Part shown: positions 1 to 10,530 of the stretch, one piece after another
Layout: every line of letters starts with the position of its first letter
How positions within the stretch are numbered: the stretch's first letter is position 1
Assembly (NCBI GenBank): GCA_003508835.1
Contig: PUFA01000003.1
Location: forward strand, 17,647,501 to 17,711,500
Direction of reading: 5' to 3'
DNA length: 64,000 nt
From: Eonycteris spelaea
Taxonomy: Eukaryota; Chordata; Mammalia; Chiroptera; Pteropodidae
The notes under the pieces: generated by a model
The model's database searches: none
Told to the model about the DNA's origin: nothing
What the model saw: the letters and a program-made list of their open reading frames with translations, nothing else
Made by a program: the position numbers and the translations under genes

Positions 1-84
1 TCAAAACCAAACCAGAAAAATGTAAGAGGCATAAAGTTGAAAGAGACGAAGCAAGATTACTCCTGATGCTCCCACTGTGTACAT

Positions 85-300
85 CAGGACATGTACAGGG
101 CATGGCACTGTGCTAAGCATTGTACATTCAGTCTGTACACCAGCCACTTGTGGTAGGCAGCAGTATTATCCTCATTATACAAGTGAAGAAAACTTTTTAT
201 GGTGGCACAGCTATTAAGCATTGGATCTTGAGCCCACACTTAATCACTTCGCAGGTATACAGGTAATGAGTATCCCTTTTCCAGCCAAGAATAAAAGACT
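85..300 (+). repeat. MIR/L2-class relic
   Basis: The words 'ctgtgctaagcattgtac' and 'attatcctcattatacaa', then a cut-down 'cacagctattaag' and 'gagccc', follow the order of the mammalian-wide repeat that describes a size-ranked locus and ends in a gene-like tail. It is strongly diverged and family assignment is uncertain. It lies in the intergenic part of the window. Confidence 0.4.
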
Positions 301-667
301 ATGATTTGGCAGAGATAATAGGGAGAGTGCTGTGTTTGTTCAGACAGTCAGTCAGTGACTGAATGAGCAGCTGATCACCTGTCAGTCAAACAAACGTGGA
401 TTCATTTCATTATTGGCACAACCTGAGCAAAGAACACAGTAGGCTCTGGTGTCACAAGACTGGAGAAGACCCTGTCCCTGCTCTCAGGGCACTCAGTCTA
501 GACAGATGACCGGAGCCCCATGTAACACGTGTTGCTTTGTCACATGCACAGGAGCCTCAGAGCACAGAGAAGGGCTGGGTTATTTTGATTTAGGAGAAGG
601 GGAGAGAGCTGGAGACTGAAGCTTTACAGTGGAGGGGATAATTTGTGGATTTAAAAGCAAGGCTCAG

Positions 668-1282
668 GAAAACAATTTGGTGGTTCCTCAAAAAGTTAAA
701 CATAGAATTGCCGTATGACCCAGCAATTCTTCTCCTGGATACATACCCCAAATAATTGAAAACGGGGAGTCAAACAGCTACTTCTACAACAACATTCATT
801 GCAGTATCATTCACAATAGCCAAAAGATAGAAACAACCCAAATATCCATCTACAGATGACTGGATAAACAAAATGTTGTCTCTCCACTAATGGAATAATA
901 TTCAGCTCTACAAAGAAGGGATATACTAACATATGCTATAATGTAGATGATGAAGACATTGTGCTAAGAGAAATAAGCCAGTCACAAAAAAATCAAGTAT
1001 TATATGATTCCACTTTACACTGTATCTAGAATAAACAAATGTGTAGAGATGGAAAGTAGATTAGAGGTGCCCAGAAGCTGGGGGAGGGGGAGATGCGGTG
1101 CTTAACGGGTACCGAGTTTCTGTATGAAGTGATGAAAAAGTTTAGGAAGTAGTGGTGATATTTGCATGATGTCGTGAATGTACTTAATGTGAAAGTTCTT
1201 ACTGTGAGTATATGCTACGAATGGTCAAAATGGTACATCTGATGTTATGTATATTTAACTACAATACAACAAAGCAAAAAAG
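668..1282 (+). mobile_element. L1 3' end relic (ORF2 tail plus 3' UTR)
   Basis: Typical L1 ORF2 3'-end words appear in order: 'atgacccagcaattct', 'ctcctggatacatacc', 'cattcacaatagccaaaag', 'acaacccaaatatccat', 'ggaataatattcagc', 'gagaaataagccagtcac'. They are followed by the L1M-type 3' UTR ending in 'gttatgtatatttaactaca'. Stops and indels interrupt every frame, so this is a dead, old copy in sense orientation. Confidence 0.8.
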
Positions 1283-1290
1283 CGAGGCTC

Positions 1291-3110
1291 GGGTTTTGCC
1301 TAGGTGAAGAATATTTGCATCTTCCATGAGGTGATGTAGAGAAACCAAAATGATATAGACAGGCCTGGGCCTGGAGGCAGTAAGGCCAATGAAGGGATTT
1401 AAGAACACTTGCAAGACAATAACCCAGGGCTGGTTTCGCCCCGTGTAGGGAATGAGGAGAGGGCTCCCTGGGCAGGTGTCAGTCTGGGGGCACTACCTGG
1501 CAGAGGGATGAACCAGAACTGGCAAATTCAAGCCCCTTCAGGGGCAGGCAGGTAATGATATGACATATGGGAGCCTGGGTAGGAAGTAAGACCGTATGAA
1601 GTGGGGATATGTGGTGGAGTGAGACGCTTTGATGTAAAAATCGAACACCACCAGGTCTCTGCTGACTGAACGATGACACACCCAAACCCCCACCTCGGCT
1701 GCCCTGGATGTGGGGGGGTGGGGGCGGGGCTGCCAGATTGTGGCCCATCAGGAAATGGCTGCAGGTCCCCTGTGCTCTCACCTCTGGTAGTTTCAAGGTG
1801 TCTCGTGTCCCCTTGGCTCCCTGGGCTGTGCAAGCAGGTTCCTGGACTCACTCTCGCAGCCTTGTTCGGAAGCACCTAGGGTGACTATGCTGCAGACCTT
1901 GGGCTGGGAACTTCAAAGGGCTGTAACCCCATTTACAAAAGGCTTCTGGGTCCAACGAACAGGATTTAGGAATTCAAGGATGGGAGAGTGTCAGAGCAGG
2001 CAGGGACTCTGTAGAGCATCTGGATGATCCCCTCAATGTGCTGATGTGTAAATGAGACCCGAAAGACAAACGCACGAGGCAGGAGCCCTCTGCCACTTTA
2101 AGTACCTTTGCAAAGGCTGAATGACTACTTGTGGGTGATGCTATAATGAAGATTCACTTCCTGAGTCATGGATGGACTGAATTTTGTGAACAGTCCCTTC
2201 TGGATCTGAGAGTCCGTGATGCAAGGACCCCCATGAAGCCATTCTCCCTGTGGATGGCAGCTCATTTCCTTCTTCATTCAGTTTGAACACTCCCCATCTG
2301 GCTTTGCTTTGGAGCAGTTATTACTGGTAATCAACCATCAATCTAGCCCTAATGATGCAACCTGAACACATTATTCAGTGAAGCCTGGACCACATCTGCC
2401 TTGCAGGGGGTCATCCCCAGGAGATCTGGCTGGCCCTGACTCTTCCCACCACTCTCCAAACCCATTAGCAGGTAGGAGCTGGGCCTCCACCCTAAGCCTT
2501 TTCCTTCCCTTCCCCTTCCCCTTCTCTATCTCCAGGACAGGCCTCTGAAGTCATCTGAAATCTGTTTCTCTGCCTGGCCCAAACCTGAAACTCTGTCTTG
2601 GAGTCTGACTCAAGGCATAGAGACTACCCAGAGAAACAGGGACAGGAGACCCAGGGGAGGGGAAAGGGGTACAGAAGGTTCTGGAGGTCAGTTCAGCTGA
2701 CACGGTGAATATGCCAAGGATGGCTGAGCAGGAGCTTCCTGGGTTCTGGGAAGACTCAGCTTCTAGAGAGTTGACAGGTCAGAGGGAGGCTCTTCATAAA
2801 TTTACTTGAACATTTACTGCTTTGTCCCAAGGCCACATTCTAAACCAGTGAACGAAAATCCTTCACTGGTTAAACCATTGAACCCAGAAAAGTGAGACAT
2901 GGTGGCATTTTAAGGCATTGTGTCTGATTTGGGGAGAAATGTCGAAGGGATGGGATGGGAACCCTGGGCCCCTCACTGTAAAGTGAGGCCAATGCCACCA
3001 ACAAGGTACGGGGCCAGCCTGGCTTCCGGGCGCTGGGACAGAGAGTCACAGAGTGTCCTGTGGTGGGGTGACCAGGGCTGGGGGGCTTGCCTGGCTGTGA
3101 ATCTTTGCCC
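1291..3110. other. Intergenic stretch, no gene seen
   Basis: Unique or too-diverged sequence. Short open frames lack codon structure or recognisable homology. It contains one guanine-run cluster, annotated separately. I see no exon, RNA gene or young repeat. Confidence 0.5.
1712..1729 (+). other. G-run cluster, possible G-quadruplex
   Basis: Runs of seven, five and four G separated by single T and C give four possible G-triplets in 18 bases. This fits the intramolecular G-quadruplex rule on the plus strand. Function is unknown. Confidence 0.45.
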
Positions 3111-3114
3111 TTGA

Positions 3115-3175
3115 CTTCCATGAAGTGACCTGACCTCTCAGAGCCTCAGTTTCCTTACCCGTGAAATGAAGTCCC
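3115..3175 (+). repeat. MIR core fragment
   Basis: The phrase 'gagcctcagtttccttacc' followed by 'gtgaaatga' is the conserved central part of MIR. Flanks are too diverged to extend it reliably. Confidence 0.6.
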
Positions 3176-3734
3176 CGTGCACATCGCAGCGAGAAACGAG
3201 GAACACCACGCGAGGAGGTGGGAGGACACCAACCGGAGGCTCTGCAAAGGTGAGGCCTCAGGCCCCAGACTCGGCCTCACCTCCGCACCCCATCTCTTTC
3301 CTCAAGGTCTTCTCAGGCCCGTCTCCAAAAGAATGAATCACTTGATACTGACACAGAGCTCATTGCAGGCTAATTAGACCCTGGCTGCAAAGTCAGAAAG
3401 TCGGCTGAGGATAAAAATGCTGGCCTGAGAATCTGATTTTGTTTTTTTTTAAAAAAGAAACTCTTCAGTTCCTGTTAGATTAGACATTTCTTTTGTTCTC
3501 CCTCAGCAGACTCAGAACGCAGAGCCAGCAGAAGTGGGAGTTTTTCAAAGTCGCTCTCTTGCTCAAGAGTGTACATGGCTCCCCATTGCCTACAGACAGA
3601 CAGGCCCTGAGCAGCCACTGGTCTGGCAGTGTGCTGGGCGCCAGGCAGCTGATGAGGAGCAAAGAACATTCCATGTTGGCTGGCCACACGGCTGACAGTC
3701 TAGATCTCAGCTGGATTTTCCCAGATGGCTCCTC

Positions 3735-4143
3735 ACCATCTGCATGAGATGCACCTGGAAGGAGCTGGGGCTTGCTAAAATGCAGGTTCCTGGGCCTTGT
3801 CCTGGGAACCCCTTGAGTCAGAGTCTTGGGGCTGGCTCCTGGGACTCTACCTTTTAAGTAAGTTCGTTTTGTTTTTGTTTGTTTGTTTGTTTGTTTGTTT
3901 CTTTCTTTTTAGGCAAGACAACCCTTGGTTGACCTCATAGATTGCAAGGACCTTGCCAGCTTACAATCTCTTATTTTTTACGCTTACAGCACTGGCCTTC
4001 CTAGGTGGTCTCCCATCCACGTACTTACCAGGCCCAACCCTGTTTAGCTTCCGAGATCAGATGGAATTGGGCTTATTCAGGGTGGCATGGCCATAGTAAG
4101 CAAGTTCTTTGTATGATTCTTGTACACACTCAAGTACGAGAAC
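3735..4143. mobile_element. MER20/MER5-like hAT relic split by a SINE
   Basis: The left part (3735 to about 3865) reads 'aaaatgcaggttcctgggcc', then 'gagtcagagtcttgggg' and 'ctctaccttttaagtaag'. The right part (from 4097) reads 'ttctttgtatgattcttg' and 'cacactcaagtacgagaac'. Joined, these follow the usual order of a MER20-type hAT non-autonomous element, which ends in '...aagtttgagaac'. The interruption is exactly the 5S-derived SINE with its duplication, so the DNA transposon is the older insertion. Confidence 0.55.
3855..4107 (-). mobile_element. 5S rRNA-derived SINE, long form with body and A-rich tail
   Basis: On the minus strand, 4096 down to about 3985 aligns with almost the whole of vertebrate 5S rRNA. 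The internal control words are retained: a box A region 'agctaaacaggg' (complement of 4038-4049) and a box C region 'ggatgggagacc' (complement of 4007-4018). A non-5S body of about 70 bases follows (3914-3984), then an (AAAC)n-type tail (about 3866-3913). Flanking copies of 'taagYaagttc' at 3855-3865 and 4097-4107 match at 10 of 11 bases and form the target-site duplication. Head, body, tail and duplication make it a SINE moved by L1 machinery, not a 5S gene. It lies inside a MER20-like relic. Similar 5S-headed SINEs are known in fruit bats; assignment to that family is inference. Confidence 0.85.
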
Positions 4144-6260
4144 GGGCCCCTAAGGGTGGTAAACCTAGGGATTCCTCTCCACCCCCACGTGGATTTCCAC
4201 ATCTCACCCACTCCTGCCAACCAAGGAGGAAGAATGACGGCTCTAGGGAGCGAAAATAAAGTCATAATGCCCCCTTGCCTGCCAGTGCAAGCAGTCATTC
4301 ATCTGTCATGCCCAATTTGCTCCATCTGCCCTTGACATTCGTTTGGACCACTTTCCCCCTGCTTTTCTCTTCCTCATTGCCTCTTGATGTGCACGAAAGT
4401 AGTGCCCCTGCTTAGGAACTTCCAACTGACACTTTTCCATAAACCTGAACAAAGCCTCACATTAGAGTCAAAACACGTCATCTCTGTCTAGTACCCACAT
4501 AGGCAGGGATCTGTGGTCAGGTGGTGATTTTATACCTGGCTGCATGTAGGAGAAAGTAGGGGAAAGTTGCAAAACAACAGTGGTTTCAGTGAGAAAGGCC
4601 TTTCATTCTTTCCTATTTTAAGGAAGTCGTGAAGAGGACACCTGGGGCCGATGGTATGACTTCAGGAAAACATCAAATGACCAGCTTCTGGAAACTTGCT
4701 TCTTTTCCATCTGTGGGAGGTTTGCTACGTATTTTCCACTTTACGGTTCTATAGCGCTCCTCCAGCTCCAGCCCTTCCATCTATCATTCAGTCAGTACAA
4801 ATGATAAAGAGGAAAAGAAAGGAATACCTCCTCACTTAAAGAACACGTTTGGGGAGTCACACATGAACTTCTACTAACATCCCACTGGTTAGATCTCTGT
4901 CACACAGCCATATCTGGCTGCAAAGGAATCTGGGAAATGTAGTCTTTCTTCCAGAAGGCTGTACGTATAATTAAAAGCCAGAGGTTGTATATAATCAAGG
5001 AAGAGAGGTTAGAAAAGAAGAGGGGTGGGGGGCTGCTGGCACTCTGCAGCATCTTCGTAGTCTTCCTCAATCTGAGGCATGTTTTCCATGGCGAGGCTTA
5101 CATCCGAGTGGATTTATGCATATATGTGACTTCCTCATGCCTAAGAAGAACAAAATCAGAGAAAATGTGGAAATGTTTGCAAGAAAATCAGAATCCCAAA
5201 GGGAATGAGAGTAAAGCATAACTTTTCTGAGACGAATATATATAATCACTTTGGATTTAGGAAAATTGGGTGTGGGAACCACGTTTGGAATCTTACACCC
5301 TCCTAAGGGGAGGGATGCCCACAGAACATTCTTTTCCTGGTTAAAAATGTCAGATGCGTCCTCTGTTCCTCCTTTATACCCCTGCACTCAGAATCAATGC
5401 GCCATTCCCAGCCCGACTTTCAACACCGCGCCATGATGTATGCCCCTGGTTCCCCAGCCCCTACAAACTACCCCCACCCCTCCTCATTTTGTGCATAGAT
5501 TACTCTTTTTGGTCAGTTCACTTGTCTGCTCAGAAACATCCAGTGTACACACACACATCGCATCACATAAAGTCACTCACTGTTTCCTTAACTCACCCTG
5601 TGCCTTGGCCTCTGTGGGCTTCTGCATAAGCTGCTGTCACCACTGGCATACCTTAGCAAGTTTCCACTTGCCCCTGCAGGGGAAGAGCATGTCCTGGCTA
5701 GTTGAAGGAGGAGGAGAGACATGTGGAGTGGAGCCACCCAGCAACCTGTAGGTCAGCGTGGGAAACTCAACTCCTGCAGCTGCCTCTGTGCAGGGGCGGA
5801 GCTGGCCGGCTCACGTCTGTGAGAATAGATATGTATTGCTGTGTGCCACTTCGATTTTATAACTATTTACTATGTAATATTTTTGTAGCAACAGCTAAAC
5901 CATCCCCCTGACTAGACACACTCTTCACACAGTGATTTAAACAAGATGGGAGCGCATCTCTCGCATAGGAAGTTGGTGAGGTAGGTAGCTGTCCGTAACA
6001 GCCATGGGCGGCGGCGAGCTGGAACAGTCTGTGGTCCTGAGCACTTCATGCAGCAGAGCGGACAATTGGAGGGGGCAAGTGGGCACTGAAATTCAGCCTG
6101 AGCTCCTGGCCTAGTGCTCTGAAGAATATGTGGAAGAAGCATCATTTTCTCACTTGCCCAACCAGAAGGAATATCTTCCCGGGTGCCTGCAGAAGGCAAG
6201 AATGTGTGCCAACTGTCCTGCTGTATTTTATTTTTGAAAAATTTCAAATATAAACTTTAC
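4144..6260. other. Intergenic stretch, one repeat copy, no gene seen
   Basis: Apart from the repeat at about 4850-4990 I see no element I can name. A run of short open frames at 5250-5750 shows no homology I recognise and no splice-consistent structure. Confidence 0.5.
4850..4990 (+). repeat. Interspersed repeat, family not assigned (copy 1 of 3)
   Basis: The words 'catcccactggttag', 'cacagccatatctggctg' and 'aatctgggaaatgtagtc' recur with the same order and spacing near 30835-31010. A related 3' part is found near 37150-37260. It is a common diverged mammalian repeat, but I cannot name the family safely. Confidence 0.5.
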
Positions 6261-6763
6261 TAGTCAGGGTTCTCCAGAGGAACAGAACCAATGAATATGT
6301 ATCTAGATATATAGAAGGAGATTTATTATAAGGGTTTGGCTCACACAATTATGGAAACTCGGAAGTCCCATGGTCTGCTGTCTGCAAGCTGAAGCTGAAG
6401 GTGGAATTCTAGTCCAAACCTGAAGGTCTGAGAACCAGGTGAGCCAATGGTCTAAGTACTAGTCTGAGTGTGAAGGCTGGAGAACTGGGAACATGATGTT
6501 CAAGGGAAGGAGAAGATGGATGTCCCAGCTCAAGCAGAGAGAGTGAATTTGCCCTTCCTTTGGCTTTTCATTCGATTCAGGCTCTCAGGGGATTATATGG
6601 GACCCATACATACTGGGGAGGTGATCTCGTTTATTCAGTCTACCAATTCGTTTGCTTATCTTTTGCAGAAACACCTTCACATCATACCCAGAAACAATGT
6701 TTTACCAGCTCTCTTGTCATCCCTTAGCCCACTCAAGTTAACACATAAAATTAACCATCACAT
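6261..6763 (+). repeat. Old interspersed repeat beginning 'tagtcagggttctccag'
   Basis: This follows a very common mammalian repeat in order: 'gtcagggttctccagagg', 'gagatttattataaggg', 'ggctcacacaattatgg', 'tgtcccagctcaagcag', 'attcagtctaccaattcg' and finally 'acataaaattaaccatcac'. It is almost full length but diverged. I recognise the sequence, not its class (LTR or L1-derived). Confidence 0.7.
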
Positions 6764-6764
6764 A

Positions 6765-7510
6765 AACTACAGTAGAGTGAATAAAATAACGAACCCTAAT
6801 GTAGCCTTCATTTAATTTCAACAATTACCAACTCATTGCCAATCTAGTTTCATCTATACTTCTCCCCCGGGAGAGGTAAGAACCTTCTAGACATTACTTA
6901 ATGTAATCTGTAAAGCATCTGCAAATATGAGAATTCTTTGTGTAAGCATAACTATAATATTATTATTCCATCTGAAAAAAAACAACAGTTCCTTAATATT
7001 ATTAATATCTAGTCAGTGTTCATATTTCCCCAATTATTTTTTTTATAGCTTTATGTTTTCCCATCATGTTTTTCACAAGTCTGAATGTTGCAGTTGCTTG
7101 ATAAGTCACCCTACCATCTTCTTTTTTCCCTTATAATTCTTTTTGGAAGAAAATGTTTGTCCCATTGAGTTTTCCATGATCTGGATTTTGCTAATTGTAC
7201 TCCAACAGCATCTTTTAATATATTTCTGTTTTGTGTTCTTCCTCAGTTGGAAAGTAGATCTAGAGGTTTGATTAGGCTCATGTTCCATTTTTCAGAAAGA
7301 CTACTTCATAAGTGCTGGTCTGTTCCTCTATGAGGAGGAAAGCCATGTCTCATTGTCTCTTTTTTGATGATATTCACAGTTGATAGTCCTTGCCTAGAAC
7401 TACTATTTCATTAAGATGATATTCTCATTATATCATTTCTTCTTCATGTATCAGTCCACACTTCTATAAAGAGAAACTTCCCCTCACCAAATATTTTATT
7501 ATCCCGAAAT
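6765..7510 (-). mobile_element. Antisense L1M-type relic
   Basis: Words such as 'ccttaatattattaatatc', 'gtcagtgttcatatttcccc', 'gagttttccatgatctgg', 'attttgctaattgtac', 'gtagatctagaggtttgat' and 'gaaagactacttcataag' follow in order those of an old L1-associated repeat read in reverse. No frame is intact. Confidence 0.6.
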
Positions 7511-9085
7511 GAAGTTATAGAAGGAATGGCAGGATAAATGCTTGCTTGATACGTTTGATTCACCAGTGATTTGTTTTTAAATGATTTCCTAGCATCCTCC
7601 AAACCAGCGCTGTTTTCTAAGAAAGCCATCCCACACCATTCCTCTTTCCATCCCTTTCCCAGGATGCAGTTACAGAACCCCACCTCACTGCCAGGGGCTC
7701 TGGGTCTCAGGTATTTAACCTGGGGAGCCAGGAGCTCAGATACTTTTTCTATTACAGTGGAGAAGAGGATCATGGACCCTGCATCCTCTTTATTTCCTAT
7801 TGGATTATACCTGTTGGAGGGCTGAAACAGTTCCTGGCACACAGGGCTCTGCTAAGGGCACGGGCATGGAACACACAAGTAAACACACGAGTCCAGGCCT
7901 CACTGCTCCTGTCCATTCTACATCCCAAATTTCCAATTCAGCACAGGGCACTGAACTCCCTCGAACAGCCTTACTCAACCCATGCTGCTGCCACTGCCTC
8001 TGCCCTTTCCTTCCCCCTTCCTTCTTCCCTTCCTTCCCTCCTTCTCAGCCTCCTCTCTCCCTCCCTTCCTTTTCCACTTCTCTTTCCCTCCCCTTACTCC
8101 CTTTTCAGCTCCTTCTTTTTTTCCTCCTTCTACATGTCCTTCTGGGCCTTGGCTCATGTTTTTCCTTCTTGATTCAGTGCTTTCCCATGTTCTCAGACTG
8201 TTGGAAATGGACCCATCCTTTAGAGTCCTCTCCTATGCCACTTTGAATTCTGTGTGACACCTCATCATACCTTGGTTATGTGCAAACCCTGTTGAATTCT
8301 TCTTTATTTCCTCGTGTTTATGCCCTGACTGTCAGTGCCTGGGGCTGTGCTATTCTGCAGCAGGCTGCTTCTAGACCCCCTACCACGTTCTGCACAGGGC
8401 TGTTGTGACACCATTCATGGAGTACACTAATTAAAGTACAACTGTTTTGCACTGATTTCAAAAGCAATGTCTATCTGATGCCAACATGATCTGGAGAAGA
8501 GCAGAAATTCTGTCATCAGTCTTGGAAAATTTTTCATGTCAAGATGACTGATATGATAGATTTGTTTCCACTTGTTGGTTAAAGGGCAACGATAGTCATA
8601 CCCCAGATCTGATGTTGTGTTCTAAAGGAGTTTTCAAAAAGATGCTTCTGAGCTTCAGAAACTTGGTGCCTATAAACAGACCCCTTCCTGGAAGTGATCA
8701 GAGAGGAGACAAAAGAGAGCGAGGAATCAAAGTGGGGTTCATGATTCAAGGTGACAGTGCTATTTCTGCTTTAAAGGGTCATGTTTCTCCATTTTAGGTC
8801 AGAAATTACAGACTGATCTTTACTTTTCATTTTTTATATTCCTTCCTGAGTTTTACGTGCTAAGCTGCAAATATGCTCTAGGTATTGGTTTTGGCAGGGG
8901 GTAGGAAAAACATATTTTAAAAAGCTCAACAAATGGAATATTTCTACAAATCTTTCTTTTCACGAGAATCTGCTTTAATGTACTGCTATGGACTTTAACT
9001 AATAGAGGGGGAGTGGAAAACAGTCATCCCAGCATGATGGAAGAAAATGGGATCTAGGAGCAATACTGGGCTGTATGTTAGGAAA
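7511..9085. other. Intergenic stretch with a pyrimidine tract, no gene seen
   Basis: I recognise no exon. The only structure is the C/T-rich tract at about 8003-8130, annotated separately. Confidence 0.5.
8003..8130 (+). repeat. Polypyrimidine (CCTT/CCCT)n tract
   Basis: Over 120 bases almost entirely of C and T, with degenerate 'cttcc' and 'ccctt' units. The open frames across it are artefacts of composition. It could form triplex DNA. It lies about 4.5 kb upstream of the RNF165 start codon. Confidence 0.8.
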
Positions 9086-9089
9086 TACT

Positions 9090-9200
9090 AATTCTAGTTC
9101 TAAGTCAGCCAGGAATGGTTGTGACTTTATTCATAACTCCATTTCTGAGCCTCAGTTTCCTCATCTGTAAAATAAGGTAATGGGCAAGACAATAATCACG
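9090..9200 (+). repeat. MIR
   Basis: The core 'gagcctcagtttcctcatct' runs into 'gtaaaataaggtaatggg', the usual MIR order. The tRNA-like 5' part is eroded. Confidence 0.75.
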
Positions 9201-9724
9201 TTTCATGCTTGTAGACACCACTATGTTTATACTTCTAGAATTCTCTGTATTATTTATAGACTTCATAACTATTTTCTCTTTTGATCCTCACAGTAAACCT
9301 TTAAGGAAGGTCTGACATGGGGTTAGTATTATCCCCATTAGACAGATTGGTGCATTGAGGCTGAGGTATAGTAGGCGCTGGCCCAAATTTTCATTAAAAA
9401 TAAAACTCTTCTTCCTAATCCACATTAATTCCTTCTTAGCAGGAGGTGCATACCTGTATGTCAGTGTTGGTATACTGGTGAATGTGGGCATCTGCCCTTG
9501 TGTTTCTTTGATGTGTGAATATGAAGGTATGCTTAGCAGGTGGATTTTCCTAGGTTTACAGTGCTGGTCTGGTCTATTCCTTGATGATTGCTTTTGTCTG
9601 CAGATATTATATATTATGGTATAATTACACTAAATGCCATACCTAGACAATCATAAGTAGTAACAAGAAGGCCTGAGGAAGTAGGCAGGGAGGGATGGAC
9701 AACTAAAGGGGAAAGAACTAAGAG

Positions 9725-9930
9725 CCAAACAGCGAGGCATTATTCTATGTGCTACAAGTATTAACTGACTTGGTCCTCACATTAATCCTATGAGCAAGGT
9801 TGCTATAAATGCCCATTTTACAGATATTGAAACCAAGACCTAGAGAAGTTAAATAACTTGTCCAAGCTAGTTGTGGCGGAATCAGAAATCAAGCCAGCAA
9901 TCGATTCCCAAAATGTTTACCCTAAGCACA
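9725..9930 (+). repeat. MIR/L2-class relic
   Basis: In order: 'attctatgtgctacaagtat', 'ggtcctcacattaatcctat', 'cccattttacagatattg', 'agagaagttaaataacttg' and 'ccaagctagttgtgg'. This is the common mammalian ancient repeat. It ends just before the palindromes at 9931-9967. Confidence 0.65.
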
Positions 9931-9967
9931 GAGGTCAATCTGACCTCTGCAGTTGAGGTCAGATTGA
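9931..9967. promoter_or_regulatory. Perfect ERE-type palindrome plus a third AGGTCA half-site
   Basis: Bases 9932-9946 read 'aggtcaatctgacct', two AGGTCA half-sites as an inverted repeat with a 3-base spacer. That is the textbook oestrogen-response-element arrangement. A third AGGTCA follows at 9956-9961. In addition 9935-9947 and 9955-9967 form a perfect 13-base inverted repeat around a 7-base loop, so the segment can form either of two hairpins. It lies about 2.7 kb upstream of the RNF165 start codon. Receptor binding is inferred from the motif only. Confidence 0.5.
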
Positions 9968-10000
9968 GTAGTCATGAGCCTTTGTGAACTGCTCTTTAAG

Positions 10001-10066
10001 TAAAGAACAAACAAATAAACAAACAGCAAAAAGCCAAAACCAAAAAACAAAACAACAAAAAACCAA
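10001..10066 (+). repeat. A-rich (AAAC)n-like tract
   Basis: Degenerate 'aaac' and 'aaaac' units without an adjacent SINE head. It may be the remnant tail of a decayed retroposon or simple low-complexity DNA. Confidence 0.6.
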
Positions 10067-10129
10067 CATTCACCCAAAGCAGCAGCTCAAGGAATCGGCA
10101 CACTACATTGCTGATAGCTTTGATGAGTT

Positions 10130-10530
10130 AGTCTTTTTGTAAAGCAGTATGTGGCAAGAGCAATAAAGTTTTCTATATTGTCAATTTACGAATGCCAGTC
10201 TAGGAGTTTATTCCAAGCTATAGCGTAACAAAAGCCACAAACCAAGGCATGAAGAAGTGCATTGTGATCTGCATAATGAAGGAAACAGGGTGCAAATGAA
10301 GTGTCCAAGATTAGAGCATAATTAAGGAATTTCACAGCACATCGCTTTTAGAATACTATGAAACATTTAAAATGAAACTTATGAAGATAATTTTGTAGAA
10401 GGACAGGAAAATGTTTCTGATGAAATTTAAGTTTAAAAAGCAGGATTAAAAATATGTAGATTATGACCACAGATTCGGTATTATAAGCATACTGGCAGAG
10501 CCTAAAATAAACAGGAAAAAATTCTAGATG
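10130..10530 (+). mobile_element. L1/LINE-like 3' relic
   Basis: The order 'tatgtggcaagagcaataaag', 'aattaaggaatttcacagca', 'gaatactatgaaacattta', then 'aaaagcaggattaaaaat' and 'atgaccacagattcgg', resembles old LINE 3' ends, where a target site is followed by 'aatactatg' and 'aaaagcaggat'. Strongly diverged and partial. Confidence 0.45.

Noticed and set aside
3985..4096. Functional 5S rRNA gene
   Set aside because: Several changes in the 5S part, a foreign body instead of a T-run terminator, an A-rich tail and a target-site duplication show a retroposon.
10001..10066. Third 5S SINE with an (AAAC)n tail
   Set aside because: No 5S-like sequence or body adjoins it on either strand.
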